A stretch of 64,000 nucleotides of DNA from Pseudomonadota bacterium (GTDB taxonomy: Bacteria > Pseudomonadota > Alphaproteobacteria > Puniceispirillales > Marisalimonadaceae): assembly GCA_028382005.1 (NCBI GenBank), contig JAOESH010000003.1, positions 1 through 64,000 of the forward strand, in the 5' to 3' direction. The notes beneath the pieces were generated by a model, which was given only the letters and a program-made list of their open reading frames with translations, was not told the origin of the DNA and searched no databases. The position numbers and the translations under genes were made by a program. Below, one piece after another: positions 55,971 to 64,000 of this stretch. Within the stretch, counting starts at the first letter, position 1. Every line of letters begins with the position of its first letter.

Positions 55971-56612
55971 ATGGAAACTATCGATATTAAAGCCGAAGTG
56001 CGAAGTCAGGTTGGTAAGGGGTCTGCCAGAGCTGCAAGGCGTGCGGGGTTAGTCCCTGCAGTAATTTATGGAAATAAAGATATAGCTGTACCTATTACAT
56101 TAAATGCTAATCAATGGCGTCAATTGATGCATAAACCTGGTATTTTCAGTCAACTTATAAACATTGATGTTAACAATGAAACACACTTTGTTTTACCTCG
56201 TGATATTCAACAGCATCCAGTTTCTGAAGAAGCTGAGCATGTTGACTTTTTAAGAGTTACCAAAAATGCAACTGTGGCTGTCGGGATTGCGGTTGAATTC
56301 ATAAATGAAGATATATGTACGGGATTGAAACTAGGTGGAGTTCTAAATATAGTTAGATCCCAAGTTGAACTTAACTGCCCTGCAATTTCAATACCTGAGA
56401 AATTAACTGTTGATTTAGAAGGTCTAAACGTAGGTCATACTATCCACATTAGTTCAATTGAACTCCCTGAGGGATGTACCCCAACCATAACTGACAGAGA
56501 CTTTACTGTTGCAACTATAGCCGCACCAAGAGGTGGATTGGGTGATGATGACGAAAATGTAGAAACAGTAGAAGCTTCCGACGATACAGAAGAAAGTAAA
56601 AGTGATAGTTAG
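55971..56612 (+). CDS. rplY: Ribosomal protein bL25 (CTC family, long form)
   Basis: 213 residues. The N-terminal 5S-rRNA-binding domain (about 1-95) contains VGKGSARAARRAGLVPAVIYG, and the CTC-type C-terminal domain follows (about 100-190), ending in a Glu/Asp-rich tail. It binds 5S rRNA in the large subunit; long forms are linked to general stress. A strong AAGGAG site lies before the ATG. The gene order rplY-pth-ychF is standard. Confidence 0.96.
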   Translation: METIDIKAEVRSQVGKGSARAARRAGLVPAVIYGNKDIAVPITLNANQWRQLMHKPGIFSQLINIDVNNETHFVLPRDIQQHPVSEEAEHVDFLRVTKNATVAVGIAVEFINEDICTGLKLGGVLNIVRSQVELNCPAISIPEKLTVDLEGLNVGHTIHISSIELPEGCTPTITDRDFTVATIAAPRGGLGDDDENVETVEASDDTEESKSDS

Positions 56613-56654
56613 AAATATCTATCACCATAACTAAAGTGAGTGTTAATTTTTAAA

Positions 56655-57224
56655 ATGTTTCTGTTAGTTGGTCTAGGAAATCCAGGCGTGGGTTATAGTA
56701 ACAATAGACATAATTTAGGATTTAAAGTTTTAGAAAATATAGAAAAACTTTATAATCCACCAAAGTTTACTAAAAAATTTAAATCTGAATATACGAAATT
56801 ATTATTTAACGAAAATGTATTTTTCTTGTTAAAACCTATGACTTATATGAATAATTCAGGAATAGCTGTTAAAGAATTTAAAGAGTTCTATAATATAGAT
56901 ATTCAAAATATTTATGTTATTCACGATGAAATCGATCTTGATTGTGGTCAAATTAAAATTAAAAATGGCGGCGGCCATAACGGTCATAATGGTCTTAGAA
57001 GTATAGATCAATCTATTGGTAAGGGATATAATAGAATAAAAGTGGGAGTATCACGACCTTCAAAACTATACGAAAAAAATATTAATGAAAACATATCAAG
57101 TTGGGTCCTTTCAGATTTTACTTCAGAAGACAGTGTAAAATGGCTTGATAATACCATTGATAAAATTTCAAAGGATATTTCATTATTAATTGAAAAAAAT
57201 ACAAATATTAAAAAATTAACTTAA
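56655..57224 (+). CDS. pth: Peptidyl-tRNA hydrolase
   Basis: 189 residues from the ATG at 56655 (MFLLVGLGNPGVGY); a GTG five codons upstream is the other option. The active-site Asn and His are in GNPGVGYSNNRHNLGF, the second Asn is in MTYMNNSG, and the catalytic Asp is in IHDEIDLD. GGGHNGHNGLRSID is the tRNA-binding motif. The enzyme recycles peptidyl-tRNA released by stalled ribosomes. It precedes ychF by 9 bp. Confidence 0.96.
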   Translation: MFLLVGLGNPGVGYSNNRHNLGFKVLENIEKLYNPPKFTKKFKSEYTKLLFNENVFFLLKPMTYMNNSGIAVKEFKEFYNIDIQNIYVIHDEIDLDCGQIKIKNGGGHNGHNGLRSIDQSIGKGYNRIKVGVSRPSKLYEKNINENISSWVLSDFTSEDSVKWLDNTIDKISKDISLLIEKNTNIKKLT

Positions 57225-57233
57225 GGTTTTATA

Positions 57234-58331
57234 ATGGGGTTTAAATGTGGAATAGTTGGATTACCAAATGTCGGTAAATCAACTTTATTTAACGCTCTTA
57301 CCGAAACAGCTTCTGCTGAAGCTGCTAACTATCCTTTTTGTACCATTGAACCAAATACGGGAATTGTTTCAGTCCCCGATAAAAGATTAAAAGAGCTTTC
57401 AGATCTTGCCAAATCTCAAAAAATTATTCCTGCGCAAATGCAATTTGTTGATATAGCTGGTCTTGTAAGCGGAGCTAGTAAAGGTGAGGGATTAGGGAAT
57501 AAATTCCTTTCTCACATAAGAGAGGTTGATGCAATAATTCACGTCTTAAGATGCTTTGAAGATGATGATATAACTCATGTTGAAAATAATATAAATCCGC
57601 TAAGAGACGCCGAAATAATTGAAACAGAATTAATGTTAGCTGATATAGAAAGTTTAGATCGTCAAATACAAAACTTAACTAAAAAAGCTAAAACAAATGT
57701 TCAAGATGCTAAAAGCGACTTACTTTTAATGAATGAATTATATGCTCTTTTGTCAGAAGGTACACCTATACGTTTAGGAGATTTTACAGATGACAAAGTT
57801 AAACAATATAAAAATTTTAACTTATTGTCATCAAAACCGATATTATATGTTTGTAATGTTAATGAAAATGATGCTGCTTCTGGAAATACTTTTACTCAAT
57901 CCATATATGAAAAAGCTAAAAATGAAAATTGTGAAGCTGTGATAATTTCAGGTTCTATTGAAGCTGAGATAGCTTTACTTGATTATAACGAAAAGTTTGA
58001 TTTTCTTAAAGATTTAGATTTAGAAGAATCAGGCTTATCAAGATTAATAAAAGCAGGTTTTGGACTTCTTGATTTAATTACATTTTTTACAATTGGCCCT
58101 AAAGAAGCTAGAGCATGGACATTAAAAAATAATTCAACAGCACCTAAAGCTGCTGGGGTAATTCATACAGATTTTGAAAAAGGTTTTATAAGAGCAGAAA
58201 CTATTTCTTGTGATGACTACTTAAAATACAAAAGTGAACAATCTGCTAAAGATGCTGGACGAGTGAGAGTTGAGGGTGCAGAATATTTAGTAAAAGATGG
58301 GGATGTTTTTCACTTTAGATTTAACGTTTAA
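57234..58331 (+). CDS. ychF: YchF/OLA1-family ATPase
   Basis: 365 residues. G1 is GLPNVGKSTLFN; switch regions include NYPFCTIEPNTG and DIAGLVSGASKGEGLGNKFL. The TGS domain is at the C-terminus (FFTIGPKEARAWTLKNNSTAPKAAGVIHTDFEKGFIRAE in part), ending DGDVFHFRFNV. YchF binds ATP rather than GTP and associates with ribosomes, affecting stress responses. AAGG precedes the ATG. pth is its standard neighbour. Confidence 0.97.
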   Translation: MGFKCGIVGLPNVGKSTLFNALTETASAEAANYPFCTIEPNTGIVSVPDKRLKELSDLAKSQKIIPAQMQFVDIAGLVSGASKGEGLGNKFLSHIREVDAIIHVLRCFEDDDITHVENNINPLRDAEIIETELMLADIESLDRQIQNLTKKAKTNVQDAKSDLLLMNELYALLSEGTPIRLGDFTDDKVKQYKNFNLLSSKPILYVCNVNENDAASGNTFTQSIYEKAKNENCEAVIISGSIEAEIALLDYNEKFDFLKDLDLEESGLSRLIKAGFGLLDLITFFTIGPKEARAWTLKNNSTAPKAAGVIHTDFEKGFIRAETISCDDYLKYKSEQSAKDAGRVRVEGAEYLVKDGDVFHFRFNV

Positions 58332-58349
58332 ATTATTAGGAGCTTTAAT

Positions 58350-59015
58350 ATGAATAGTTTTCTTGATTTGACTGCAAGCGACAATCATAATTTTTCAGCA
58401 TATTTAGCTCAACCTGATAAAAAACCAAAAGCAGGCCTTGTTATTCTACAAGAAATATTTGGAGTAAATACTCATATTCAACAAGTAGCAGATCTCTTTT
58501 CTAATAAGGGTTATCTTGCAATTGCACCTTCATTATTTGATCGGGAAGAAAAAAATGTTCAGCTTTCATATGACGAAAAAGGAGTGTCAAAAGGTAGAAA
58601 ATTGAAAGATTTATGTGATAATGAAGCGCTTAAAGATATTGAAGCATCTATTTCATTAGTTGCGTCCGCAGGGAAAGTTGGAGTAATTGGATATTGTTGG
58701 GGAGGTTCTCTTGCATGGAGAATTGCTTGTCAATCTAATCATTTATCAGGATCCGTTTCATATTATGGTGGTGATATTCCAAACCTTAAACATTATAATC
58801 CAAAATGTAGTTTTTTGTCTCATTTTGGAGAATTGGACCAAGGCATACCAATTGAAAACGTTAATATTTTTAAACAATTTAAACCAGAAGTTGAAGTTTT
58901 CACGTACCCTGCAGATCATGGCTTCAATTGCAATCATAGAAAACAGTACAACGAAACAAGTTCAAAGGTTGCGCTAGATAGAACATTAAAGTTCTTAGAA
59001 AAAAATCTTGGTTAA
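58350..59015 (+). CDS. Dienelactone hydrolase-family protein
   Basis: 221 residues, alpha/beta hydrolase. LVILQEIFGVNTHIQQVAD holds the conserved Glu, the nucleophile is the Cys in GVIGYCWGGSLAWRIA, the acid is in GELDQGIP and the His is in ADHGFNCNHR. Carboxymethylenebutenolidase opens dienelactone in aromatic degradation, but most members have unknown substrates, and no aromatic pathway lies nearby. AGGAG precedes the ATG. The TAA stop overlaps the petC stop by 4 bp (TTAA). Confidence 0.87.
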   Translation: MNSFLDLTASDNHNFSAYLAQPDKKPKAGLVILQEIFGVNTHIQQVADLFSNKGYLAIAPSLFDREEKNVQLSYDEKGVSKGRKLKDLCDNEALKDIEASISLVASAGKVGVIGYCWGGSLAWRIACQSNHLSGSVSYYGGDIPNLKHYNPKCSFLSHFGELDQGIPIENVNIFKQFKPEVEVFTYPADHGFNCNHRKQYNETSSKVALDRTLKFLEKNLG

Positions 59016-59809
59016 ATTTCCCTATTTTTGATAGGAGCCCATATTTTCTTCATAGCAAAATATGATAAGGTTGTAAGAACTAACAAAAATAGAATTACAG
59101 CTATACCTGTCTTTTTTCTTTCCTCTAACTCAGGCTCAGACGCCCAAGCTAAAAATGCTGTTACATCTTTTGCCATTTGTTCTTGAGTTGCTTTTGTTCC
59201 ATCAGCATAAGTTACTCCGTCCTCATATAGTGGTTGAGGCATACCTATTAAGTTACCTGAGTAATATTTATTATAATACATTCCGTCAGGAACTTTTTTT
59301 TCTGAAGGGGCTTCAACATAACCAGTTAGTAGAGCGTGTAAATAATTTGCTCCGTCTGATCTTGCTTTAACAATTAAAGATAAATCTGGAGGGTATGCCC
59401 CTCCGTTAGCTGCTCTTGCCGATTGTATATTAGGATAAGGGGAAACAAACTTATCACTTGGCCTTGCAGATCTTTCAATTATTTCCCCTTCATCGTCAAT
59501 AGCATTTACACTGTTCTCTGCAGCAAAAGCTTTAACTTCATTATCTTTATAACCTATTGCTTTTAAATTTCTGTAAGCAAGCAACCTCAATCCATGACAG
59601 CCTGAACAAACTTCTTTGTAAACTTGAAGACCTCGTTGTTGAGAGGCCCTATCAAAAGTTCCGGTAATCCCAGAGAACGACCATTCTTTCTGAGGATAAG
59701 TAATTTTATCACCAGCCGCAAAGGACAGATGAGCACCAAACAGAATACACACAATAGTTAAAACATAAATTAAACTTGCTTTAGCAGTTTTAATAAGCAT
59801 TAAAACCAT
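59012..59809 (-). CDS. petC: Cytochrome c1 of the bc1 complex
   Basis: 265 residues. A signal peptide (about 1-32) leads to the haem-binding CSGCHG motif (near residue 68) in YKEVCSGCHGLRLLAYRNL. A C-terminal membrane anchor (about 236-258) ends the protein; IGMPQPL may hold the Met ligand. It passes electrons from the Rieske protein to soluble cytochrome c. The ATG directly follows the petB stop, with AGGGAG inside the end of petB. It is the last gene of pcnB-hemF-petABC. Confidence 0.95.
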   Translation of the reverse strand: MVLMLIKTAKASLIYVLTIVCILFGAHLSFAAGDKITYPQKEWSFSGITGTFDRASQQRGLQVYKEVCSGCHGLRLLAYRNLKAIGYKDNEVKAFAAENSVNAIDDEGEIIERSARPSDKFVSPYPNIQSARAANGGAYPPDLSLIVKARSDGANYLHALLTGYVEAPSEKKVPDGMYYNKYYSGNLIGMPQPLYEDGVTYADGTKATQEQMAKDVTAFLAWASEPELEERKKTGIAVILFLLVLTTLSYFAMKKIWAPIKNREI

Positions 59810-61060
59810 TTATTTTTTCTCCCTAACTGCAAAGGCTGAGGCTGTAGAAGCCCCACTTAAAACTGGTACTGAAATTGATATTGGAAGAGGTTTAGTTTTT
59901 TCAATATAAGGTAATAAAGGAAAAAGAATTAAAAAATGAAAGAAGTAATAAGCCGTAGCAATTCTTGATAGAATAACATAAATCCCTTCAGCTGGCATAG
60001 CACCCAAATATCCTAATAAAATACAATCAAAAACTAATACCCAGAAAAATATTTTAAAAATTGGTCTAAATTGGGATGATCTCACAGGTGATCTATCTAA
60101 CCAAGGTAAAATAAATAATACTGCTATAGAACCGAACATAAATAAAACTCCACCAAGTTTGTCTGGAATAGCTCTTAAAATTGCATAAAAAGGAAGAAAA
60201 TACCATTCAGGAACAATATGAGCAGGAGTGACCATTGGATTGGCTTCTATGTAGTTGTCTGGATGGCCCATAAAATTCGGAAAGAAAAAAACAGCTGCTG
60301 CGAAAAAAGTTAAGAATACACCCAGGCCAAATAAGTCTTTAATTGTATAGTAAGGACTAAACGGTAAAGTGTCTTGTGTACCTTTCACATCAATACCAAT
60401 TGGGTTATTTGAACCAAATCTGTGCAGTGCTATTAAATGGAGAATTACAACACCAACTATGACAAACGGTAATACAAAATGAAGAGAAAAAAATCTATTT
60501 AATGTAGAATTATCAACGGAAAAACCACCCCATAACCAAGTAACAATACTTTCTCCAACAACTGGTATTGCTGAAAATAAATTAGTGATAACTGTAGCTC
60601 CCCAAAAGCTCATTTGACCCCAAGGTAACACATAACCCATAAAAGCTGTCGCCATCATTAATAAGAGTATTAGAACTCCCAATATCCATAAAAGTTCTCT
60701 TGGAGCTTTATATGAACCATAATAAAGGCCTCTAAATATATGAACAAAAACTACAATAAAGAAAAAACTTGCCCCATTCATGTGAATGTATCTTATCAAC
60801 CAACCATGATTAACATCACGCATAATTCTTTCAACTGAATCAAAAGCATAATCAACATGAGCTGTATAATTCATTGATAAAACAATACCAGTTATAATCA
60901 TTGTAACTAAAGCTATCCCAGCAAGTGAACCAAAATTCCAAAAATAATTTAAATTCTTTGGAGTAGGATAATGATTTAACTCATGATCCATAAAAGTAAA
61001 GATTGGAAGTCTATAGTCAATCCACTTAACTACTGGGTTCTTAAACTTAGGCTTCGACAT
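59810..61060 (-). CDS. petB: Cytochrome b of the bc1 complex
   Basis: 416 residues with eight membrane helices. His pairs for haems bL and bH lie in [20 protein letters not shown] and [20 protein letters not shown] (the motifs run a little longer). The Qo-site [13 protein letters not shown] motif and the WGATVITNL region are present. The N-terminus shows [16 protein letters not shown]. It is the quinol-oxidising core subunit. AGGAG precedes the ATG. It lies 38 bp after petA. Confidence 0.97.
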   Translation of the reverse strand: MSKPKFKNPVVKWIDYRLPIFTFMDHELNHYPTPKNLNYFWNFGSLAGIALVTMIITGIVLSMNYTAHVDYAFDSVERIMRDVNHGWLIRYIHMNGASFFFIVVFVHIFRGLYYGSYKAPRELLWILGVLILLLMMATAFMGYVLPWGQMSFWGATVITNLFSAIPVVGESIVTWLWGGFSVDNSTLNRFFSLHFVLPFVIVGVVILHLIALHRFGSNNPIGIDVKGTQDTLPFSPYYTIKDLFGLGVFLTFFAAAVFFFPNFMGHPDNYIEANPMVTPAHIVPEWYFLPFYAILRAIPDKLGGVLFMFGSIAVLFILPWLDRSPVRSSQFRPIFKIFFWVLVFDCILLGYLGAMPAEGIYVILSRIATAYYFFHFLILFPLLPYIEKTKPLPISISVPVLSGASTASAFAVREKK

Positions 61061-61098
61061 TCATAACTCCTGAAAATAGCAAAATATAGTAAATCATT

Positions 61099-61644
61099 TT
61101 AACCAATTCTGATTAAGGTATCAGATAAAAATTTATAAGAAGGGACTTCTAAATTAGTAGGGGCTGGACCTTTCCTAATTCTACCCGAGTGATCATAATG
61201 AGATCCATGACATGGACAAAACCAACCTCCATATTGACCTTTAATGTCCCCTGTCTTTTGACCTAGAGGTACACATCCTAAGTGTGTACAAACACCTACT
61301 AATACAATATATTTCTCATTAGTAACTCGATCAGAATCTGTTTGTGGATCTCTCATACCGTCAATTAAAACTTCTTTAGCTTGTTTGATTTCATCTGGAG
61401 TTCTGTGACGAACAAAAACAGGTTTACCTCTCCATTTAACAGTAATAGATTGACCTTCTTCGAGAGATGATAAATCTATCTCTGTAGAGGCGAGAGCCAA
61501 TGTATCTGCAGCAGGATTCATCTGGTCAATTAATGGCCATGCAAAAGAGGCTGCTCCAACTCCAGCTAATGCATATGTAGAAACAATAAGAAAATCTCTC
61601 TTGGTTTCATTTTTCTCAATTTTTGAACTCGATTTAATAGACAC
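61099..61644 (-). CDS. petA: Rieske iron-sulfur subunit of the bc1 complex
   Basis: 181 residues from a GTG at 61644, chosen because GAGG is 5-6 nt upstream. The cluster ligands are in [10 protein letters not shown] and [12 protein letters not shown]. The TAT-like membrane anchor is at about 20-45 ([17 protein letters not shown]); the first Arg of the usual R-R pair is replaced by Lys, a variant that TAT often tolerates in Rieske proteins. The order petA-petB-petC is standard. It is 82 bp downstream of hemF and may share its transcript. Confidence 0.95.
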   Translation of the reverse strand: MSIKSSSKIEKNETKRDFLIVSTYALAGVGAASFAWPLIDQMNPAADTLALASTEIDLSSLEEGQSITVKWRGKPVFVRHRTPDEIKQAKEVLIDGMRDPQTDSDRVTNEKYIVLVGVCTHLGCVPLGQKTGDIKGQYGGWFCPCHGSHYDHSGRIRKGPAPTNLEVPSYKFLSDTLIRIG

Positions 61645-61738
61645 TTTACACCTCAATATGTGATAATACTTATATAAACCTGGTTGAAGAAAATTTCTAG
61701 TCTTTTTGAGTGTAAAATTTATTTTTTTTAGAATGAAT

Positions 61739-62638
61739 CTAAATCCAACTAACTTTGGGTGGTAAACTCATCAAAACTGCCTCGGTATTCCCCCCAGTTT
61801 TTAATCCAAAAATTGTACCTCTATCATATAGTAAATTAAACTCAACATATCTTCCTCTCCTAATGAGTTGTTCTTTTCTGTCATTTTTAGTAAATTTGTA
61901 GTTAATTCTACTATTAATTATTTCTAAATACGAAGATAAGAAAGTTTTCCCAATATCTTTAACAAAAGACAAATCATTTTCCCAATTATTACTATTTAAA
62001 TAATCAAAAAAAACACCTCCAATACCTCTTGTTTCTTTTCTATGAGGCAAATAAAAATATTCATCACACCAATGTTTAAATCTAGGATAATAGTCTGTAT
62101 TGTATTTTTCACAACTCAATTTAAAGTTTTTATGAAATAAGCTTGATGCCTTTTCATCTTCAAAAATTGGAGTCAAATCTCCACCTCCACCAAACCAAAT
62201 TTTTTTTTTATCTCCTTCACCTGTAACTAATAGCCGGGTGTTCATATGAGCGGCTGGTACATATGGATTACACATATGCGATACGACGGATATGCCTGAT
62301 GCCCAGAACTTACCATTATCTTCAGCACCTGGTATTTGCGATCTAAATTCTTTAGAAAACTCTCCATGAACAGTAGATATATTTACTCCAACTTTTTCAA
62401 AAACATTTCCCTTCATAACTGAAATAACTCCTCCACCTCCACCATTTCTTTCCCATTTCTTTTTATGAAAATTTATATTTTGTTTATTGTTGAATTGATT
62501 TTTTTCAATTTTTTCAAAAGATGCACATATCTCATCTCGAAGATCTGTAAACCAACTACTTGCAATCATTTTTTTGTTATCAAGTAACTGTTCATCATCT
62601 AAACATTTTTGTTGTTTTAAGTTTTCTAACATTTCCAT
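61739..62638 (-). CDS. hemF: HemF, oxygen-dependent coproporphyrinogen III oxidase
   Basis: 299 residues from the ATG at 62638, one base after the CCA-enzyme stop; a longer reading would overlap that gene by about 30 bp. Motifs are [38 protein letters not shown] split over a stretch, [27 protein letters not shown] and [19 protein letters not shown]. It makes protoporphyrinogen IX with O2, so the organism has an aerobic haem pathway. Position before petABC links haem supply with cytochrome synthesis. Confidence 0.96.
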   Translation of the reverse strand: MEMLENLKQQKCLDDEQLLDNKKMIASSWFTDLRDEICASFEKIEKNQFNNKQNINFHKKKWERNGGGGGVISVMKGNVFEKVGVNISTVHGEFSKEFRSQIPGAEDNGKFWASGISVVSHMCNPYVPAAHMNTRLLVTGEGDKKKIWFGGGGDLTPIFEDEKASSLFHKNFKLSCEKYNTDYYPRFKHWCDEYFYLPHRKETRGIGGVFFDYLNSNNWENDLSFVKDIGKTFLSSYLEIINSRINYKFTKNDRKEQLIRRGRYVEFNLLYDRGTIFGLKTGGNTEAVLMSLPPKVSWI

Positions 62639-62639
62639 T

Positions 62640-64000
62640 TTAATTGTCATTTTTATAATTGCCACCAAGCTTTTTTTTTAAAAAAGCTGTAATTTCGTCA
62701 GACGAACTTTTAAAATCACTGTTGACCCAAAATTGTTCAGCTTTATTTATTAAATTATTAATTTGAATATAATCCTTTTGCATATGCATGTCTTCAACTT
62801 GCTGCCTATTAATAGGAAATGTTGGCCATTTCATATTACACAAATCTATTCCTTCTATATTTTTTAAAGGAATTATATGAAATAAAGCTAGTTTATACCA
62901 ATTAAAGGGTGTTTTATCATTTTTAAAGAATGTTTTATTATTTGGATAAATATTGCATCTCATTTTCCATATAAATTTAAGCGTGTTAATTTGTTGTTCT
63001 CTGACATTTTTAGATTTTAATATTTTATTATCATATAAATGAGAAAAACTTAATAGGCGCATTGTAAATTTATTAAAATTGATTTTTTTATTATTTAATT
63101 CAAATCTATAAATAATACTTTCAAGTTTACCAAAACCATATAGGAGAGGCATCAGGACAGAAATTAAATCTAATTTTTCTTCATTTATTATATTTAATGC
63201 AAAGGATTTTATATACGTAAGAGTTATAAAGTTTTTTGTTTTAAAACCTTCATGAATTTCATTTTTTTTATCTAATAAAATATATTTATCTATTTCTAAT
63301 TCAGACATAACAGATAAACTTTTTGAAAAATTTTCAACCATAAATATTTTTATAAACTCTTCTTTCATTCTTTTATTTGATAAAATTCTAATATTAGTTA
63401 ATTTTTTCATAATTTTATTTTTTAAAAGATATGAAATATCTTTGTTTGGGAACGTAGCAAAGAATCGACAGAACCTTATAACTCTTAAATAATCTTCTTC
63501 AATTCTGAGTGCAGGATCACCAATAAATTTCAATTCTTTATTCATAATGTCATTAAACCCTCCAAGAGGATCTATTAAATGCCCTTTTCTATTCAAGTAT
63601 AGTGCATTGACTGTAAAATCTCTTCTTAAAGAATCTTGATACAAGCTTTCTGCAGAACTAACATATGCTTGTCTTCCAAGTGTAATTAAATCTTTTCTAA
63701 AACTAGTAATTTGATATTCATTATTATCTAGTATTATAGAGATCGTCTTATATTGGATATTATTTTGATAAATTTTAATTTTTTCACTTGATAATTTCTT
63801 TAAGAATAAATCCATATCCATATTTGTAACAAAATCTATATCGTTTATTATCTTGTTACTTAAAAAATCTCGAATTGCTCCACCAACTATCCAAATTTTG
63901 GCATTTATACTTTCTCCTAAATTAAAAATAGTTTGAATATTTTTATCTTGAAGAAAGATACCATTTGCACTTTGTTTAATAATAAATATGTCCTTTTTCT
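62640..64000 (-). CDS. CCA tRNA nucleotidyltransferase / poly(A) polymerase family (5' end outside window)
   Basis: At least 453 residues; the start lies beyond 64000. The frame stays open to the edge and contains IWIVGGAIRDFL and NDIDFVT (nucleotidyltransferase signature with two metal Asp) between 63800 and 63900, then RRDFTVNALYLNRKGHLIDPLGG, IGDPALRIEEDYLRVIRFCRFF and a helical C-terminal region. Class II enzymes of this kind add or repair CCA on tRNA; the tRNA in this window encodes CCA, so repair is likely. The RNA-binding part is Lys/Asn-rich. hemF follows after 1 bp. Confidence 0.92.
   Translation of the reverse strand, partial: KKDIFIIKQSANGIFLQDKNIQTIFNLGESINAKIWIVGGAIRDFLSNKIINDIDFVTNMDMDLFLKKLSSEKIKIYQNNIQYKTISIILDNNEYQITSFRKDLITLGRQAYVSSAESLYQDSLRRDFTVNALYLNRKGHLIDPLGGFNDIMNKELKFIGDPALRIEEDYLRVIRFCRFFATFPNKDISYLLKNKIMKKLTNIRILSNKRMKEEFIKIFMVENFSKSLSVMSELEIDKYILLDKKNEIHEGFKTKNFITLTYIKSFALNIINEEKLDLISVLMPLLYGFGKLESIIYRFELNNKKINFNKFTMRLLSFSHLYDNKILKSKNVREQQINTLKFIWKMRCNIYPNNKTFFKNDKTPFNWYKLALFHIIPLKNIEGIDLCNMKWPTFPINRQQVEDMHMQKDYIQINNLINKAEQFWVNSDFKSSSDEITAFLKKKLGGNYKNDN

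Noticed and set aside
1-64000. Prophage, transposon or genomic island
   Set aside because: No integrase, transposase, phage structural gene, terminal inverted repeats or sharp composition change was seen; every block matches ordinary alphaproteobacterial gene order.

Overview
The window is a compact, strongly AT-rich stretch of an alphaproteobacterial chromosome. Lineage markers are the gene orders yebC-ruvCAB-ybgC-tolQRAB-pal, zapA-6S RNA-5-FTHF cyclo-ligase, uvrC-pgsA-moaD-moaE and carA-carB-greA, a zinc-free bL31, an ELM1-family protein, and petABC with a TAT-type Rieske protein. Low GC, tiny gaps, ATGA-type overlaps and the absence of transposons, prophage or CRISPR suggest a streamlined, probably free-living marine lineage. 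That last step is inference, and I do not assign a genus.

Layout. 1-9578 (-): envelope-spanning Tol-Pal system, Holliday-junction resolvase RuvABC, YebC, a metallophosphoesterase, 5-FTHF cyclo-ligase, 6S RNA, ZapA and a coiled-coil partner. 9744-15005 (+): class I aldolase, EF-P, a degenerate IMPase-fold protein, a MotA/MotB-like motor pair, a small membrane protein, bL31. 15002-19907 (-): GlyQS, a small zinc-ribbon membrane protein, an S49 peptidase, a TrmN6-type methyltransferase. 20003-23201 (+): polyprenyl diphosphate synthase, a CI-like protein, an Fe-S RNA methyltransferase, an RHH protein. 23204-31730 (-): a three-enzyme sugar-acid cluster, tRNA(CAT), rpoD, dnaG, yqeY. 31962-36954 (+): carAB, greA. 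36944-42111: Lrp, ELM1, SelO, MsrP, aspartate aminotransferase. 42255-47647 (+): uvrB, uvrC, pgsA, moaD, moaE. 47656-53081: ilvE, an EnvZ/OmpR-type two-component pair, TetR-like protein, proC, YbjN, UbiK. 53171-59015 (+): lgt, pgeF, a 21-residue membrane peptide, prs, bL25, pth, ychF, dienelactone hydrolase. 59012-64000 (-): cytochrome bc1 (petABC), hemF, and a CCA-adding enzyme cut by the window edge.

No gap exceeds 300 bases. Almost all non-coding DNA lies at the seven divergent junctions (89-231 bp). The seven convergent junctions are squeezed to between a 30-bp overlap and an 8-bp gap. The most unusual items are an 8-bp tandem array that reads as repeated Shine-Dalgarno-like motifs ahead of ruvA, with a four-codon mini-ORF overlapping the ruvA start; an IMPase homologue lacking two metal-binding aspartates; a second ion-driven motor pair besides TolQR; and a 21-codon membrane ORF between pgeF and prs. 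Nothing here is clearly a new defence or mobile system.
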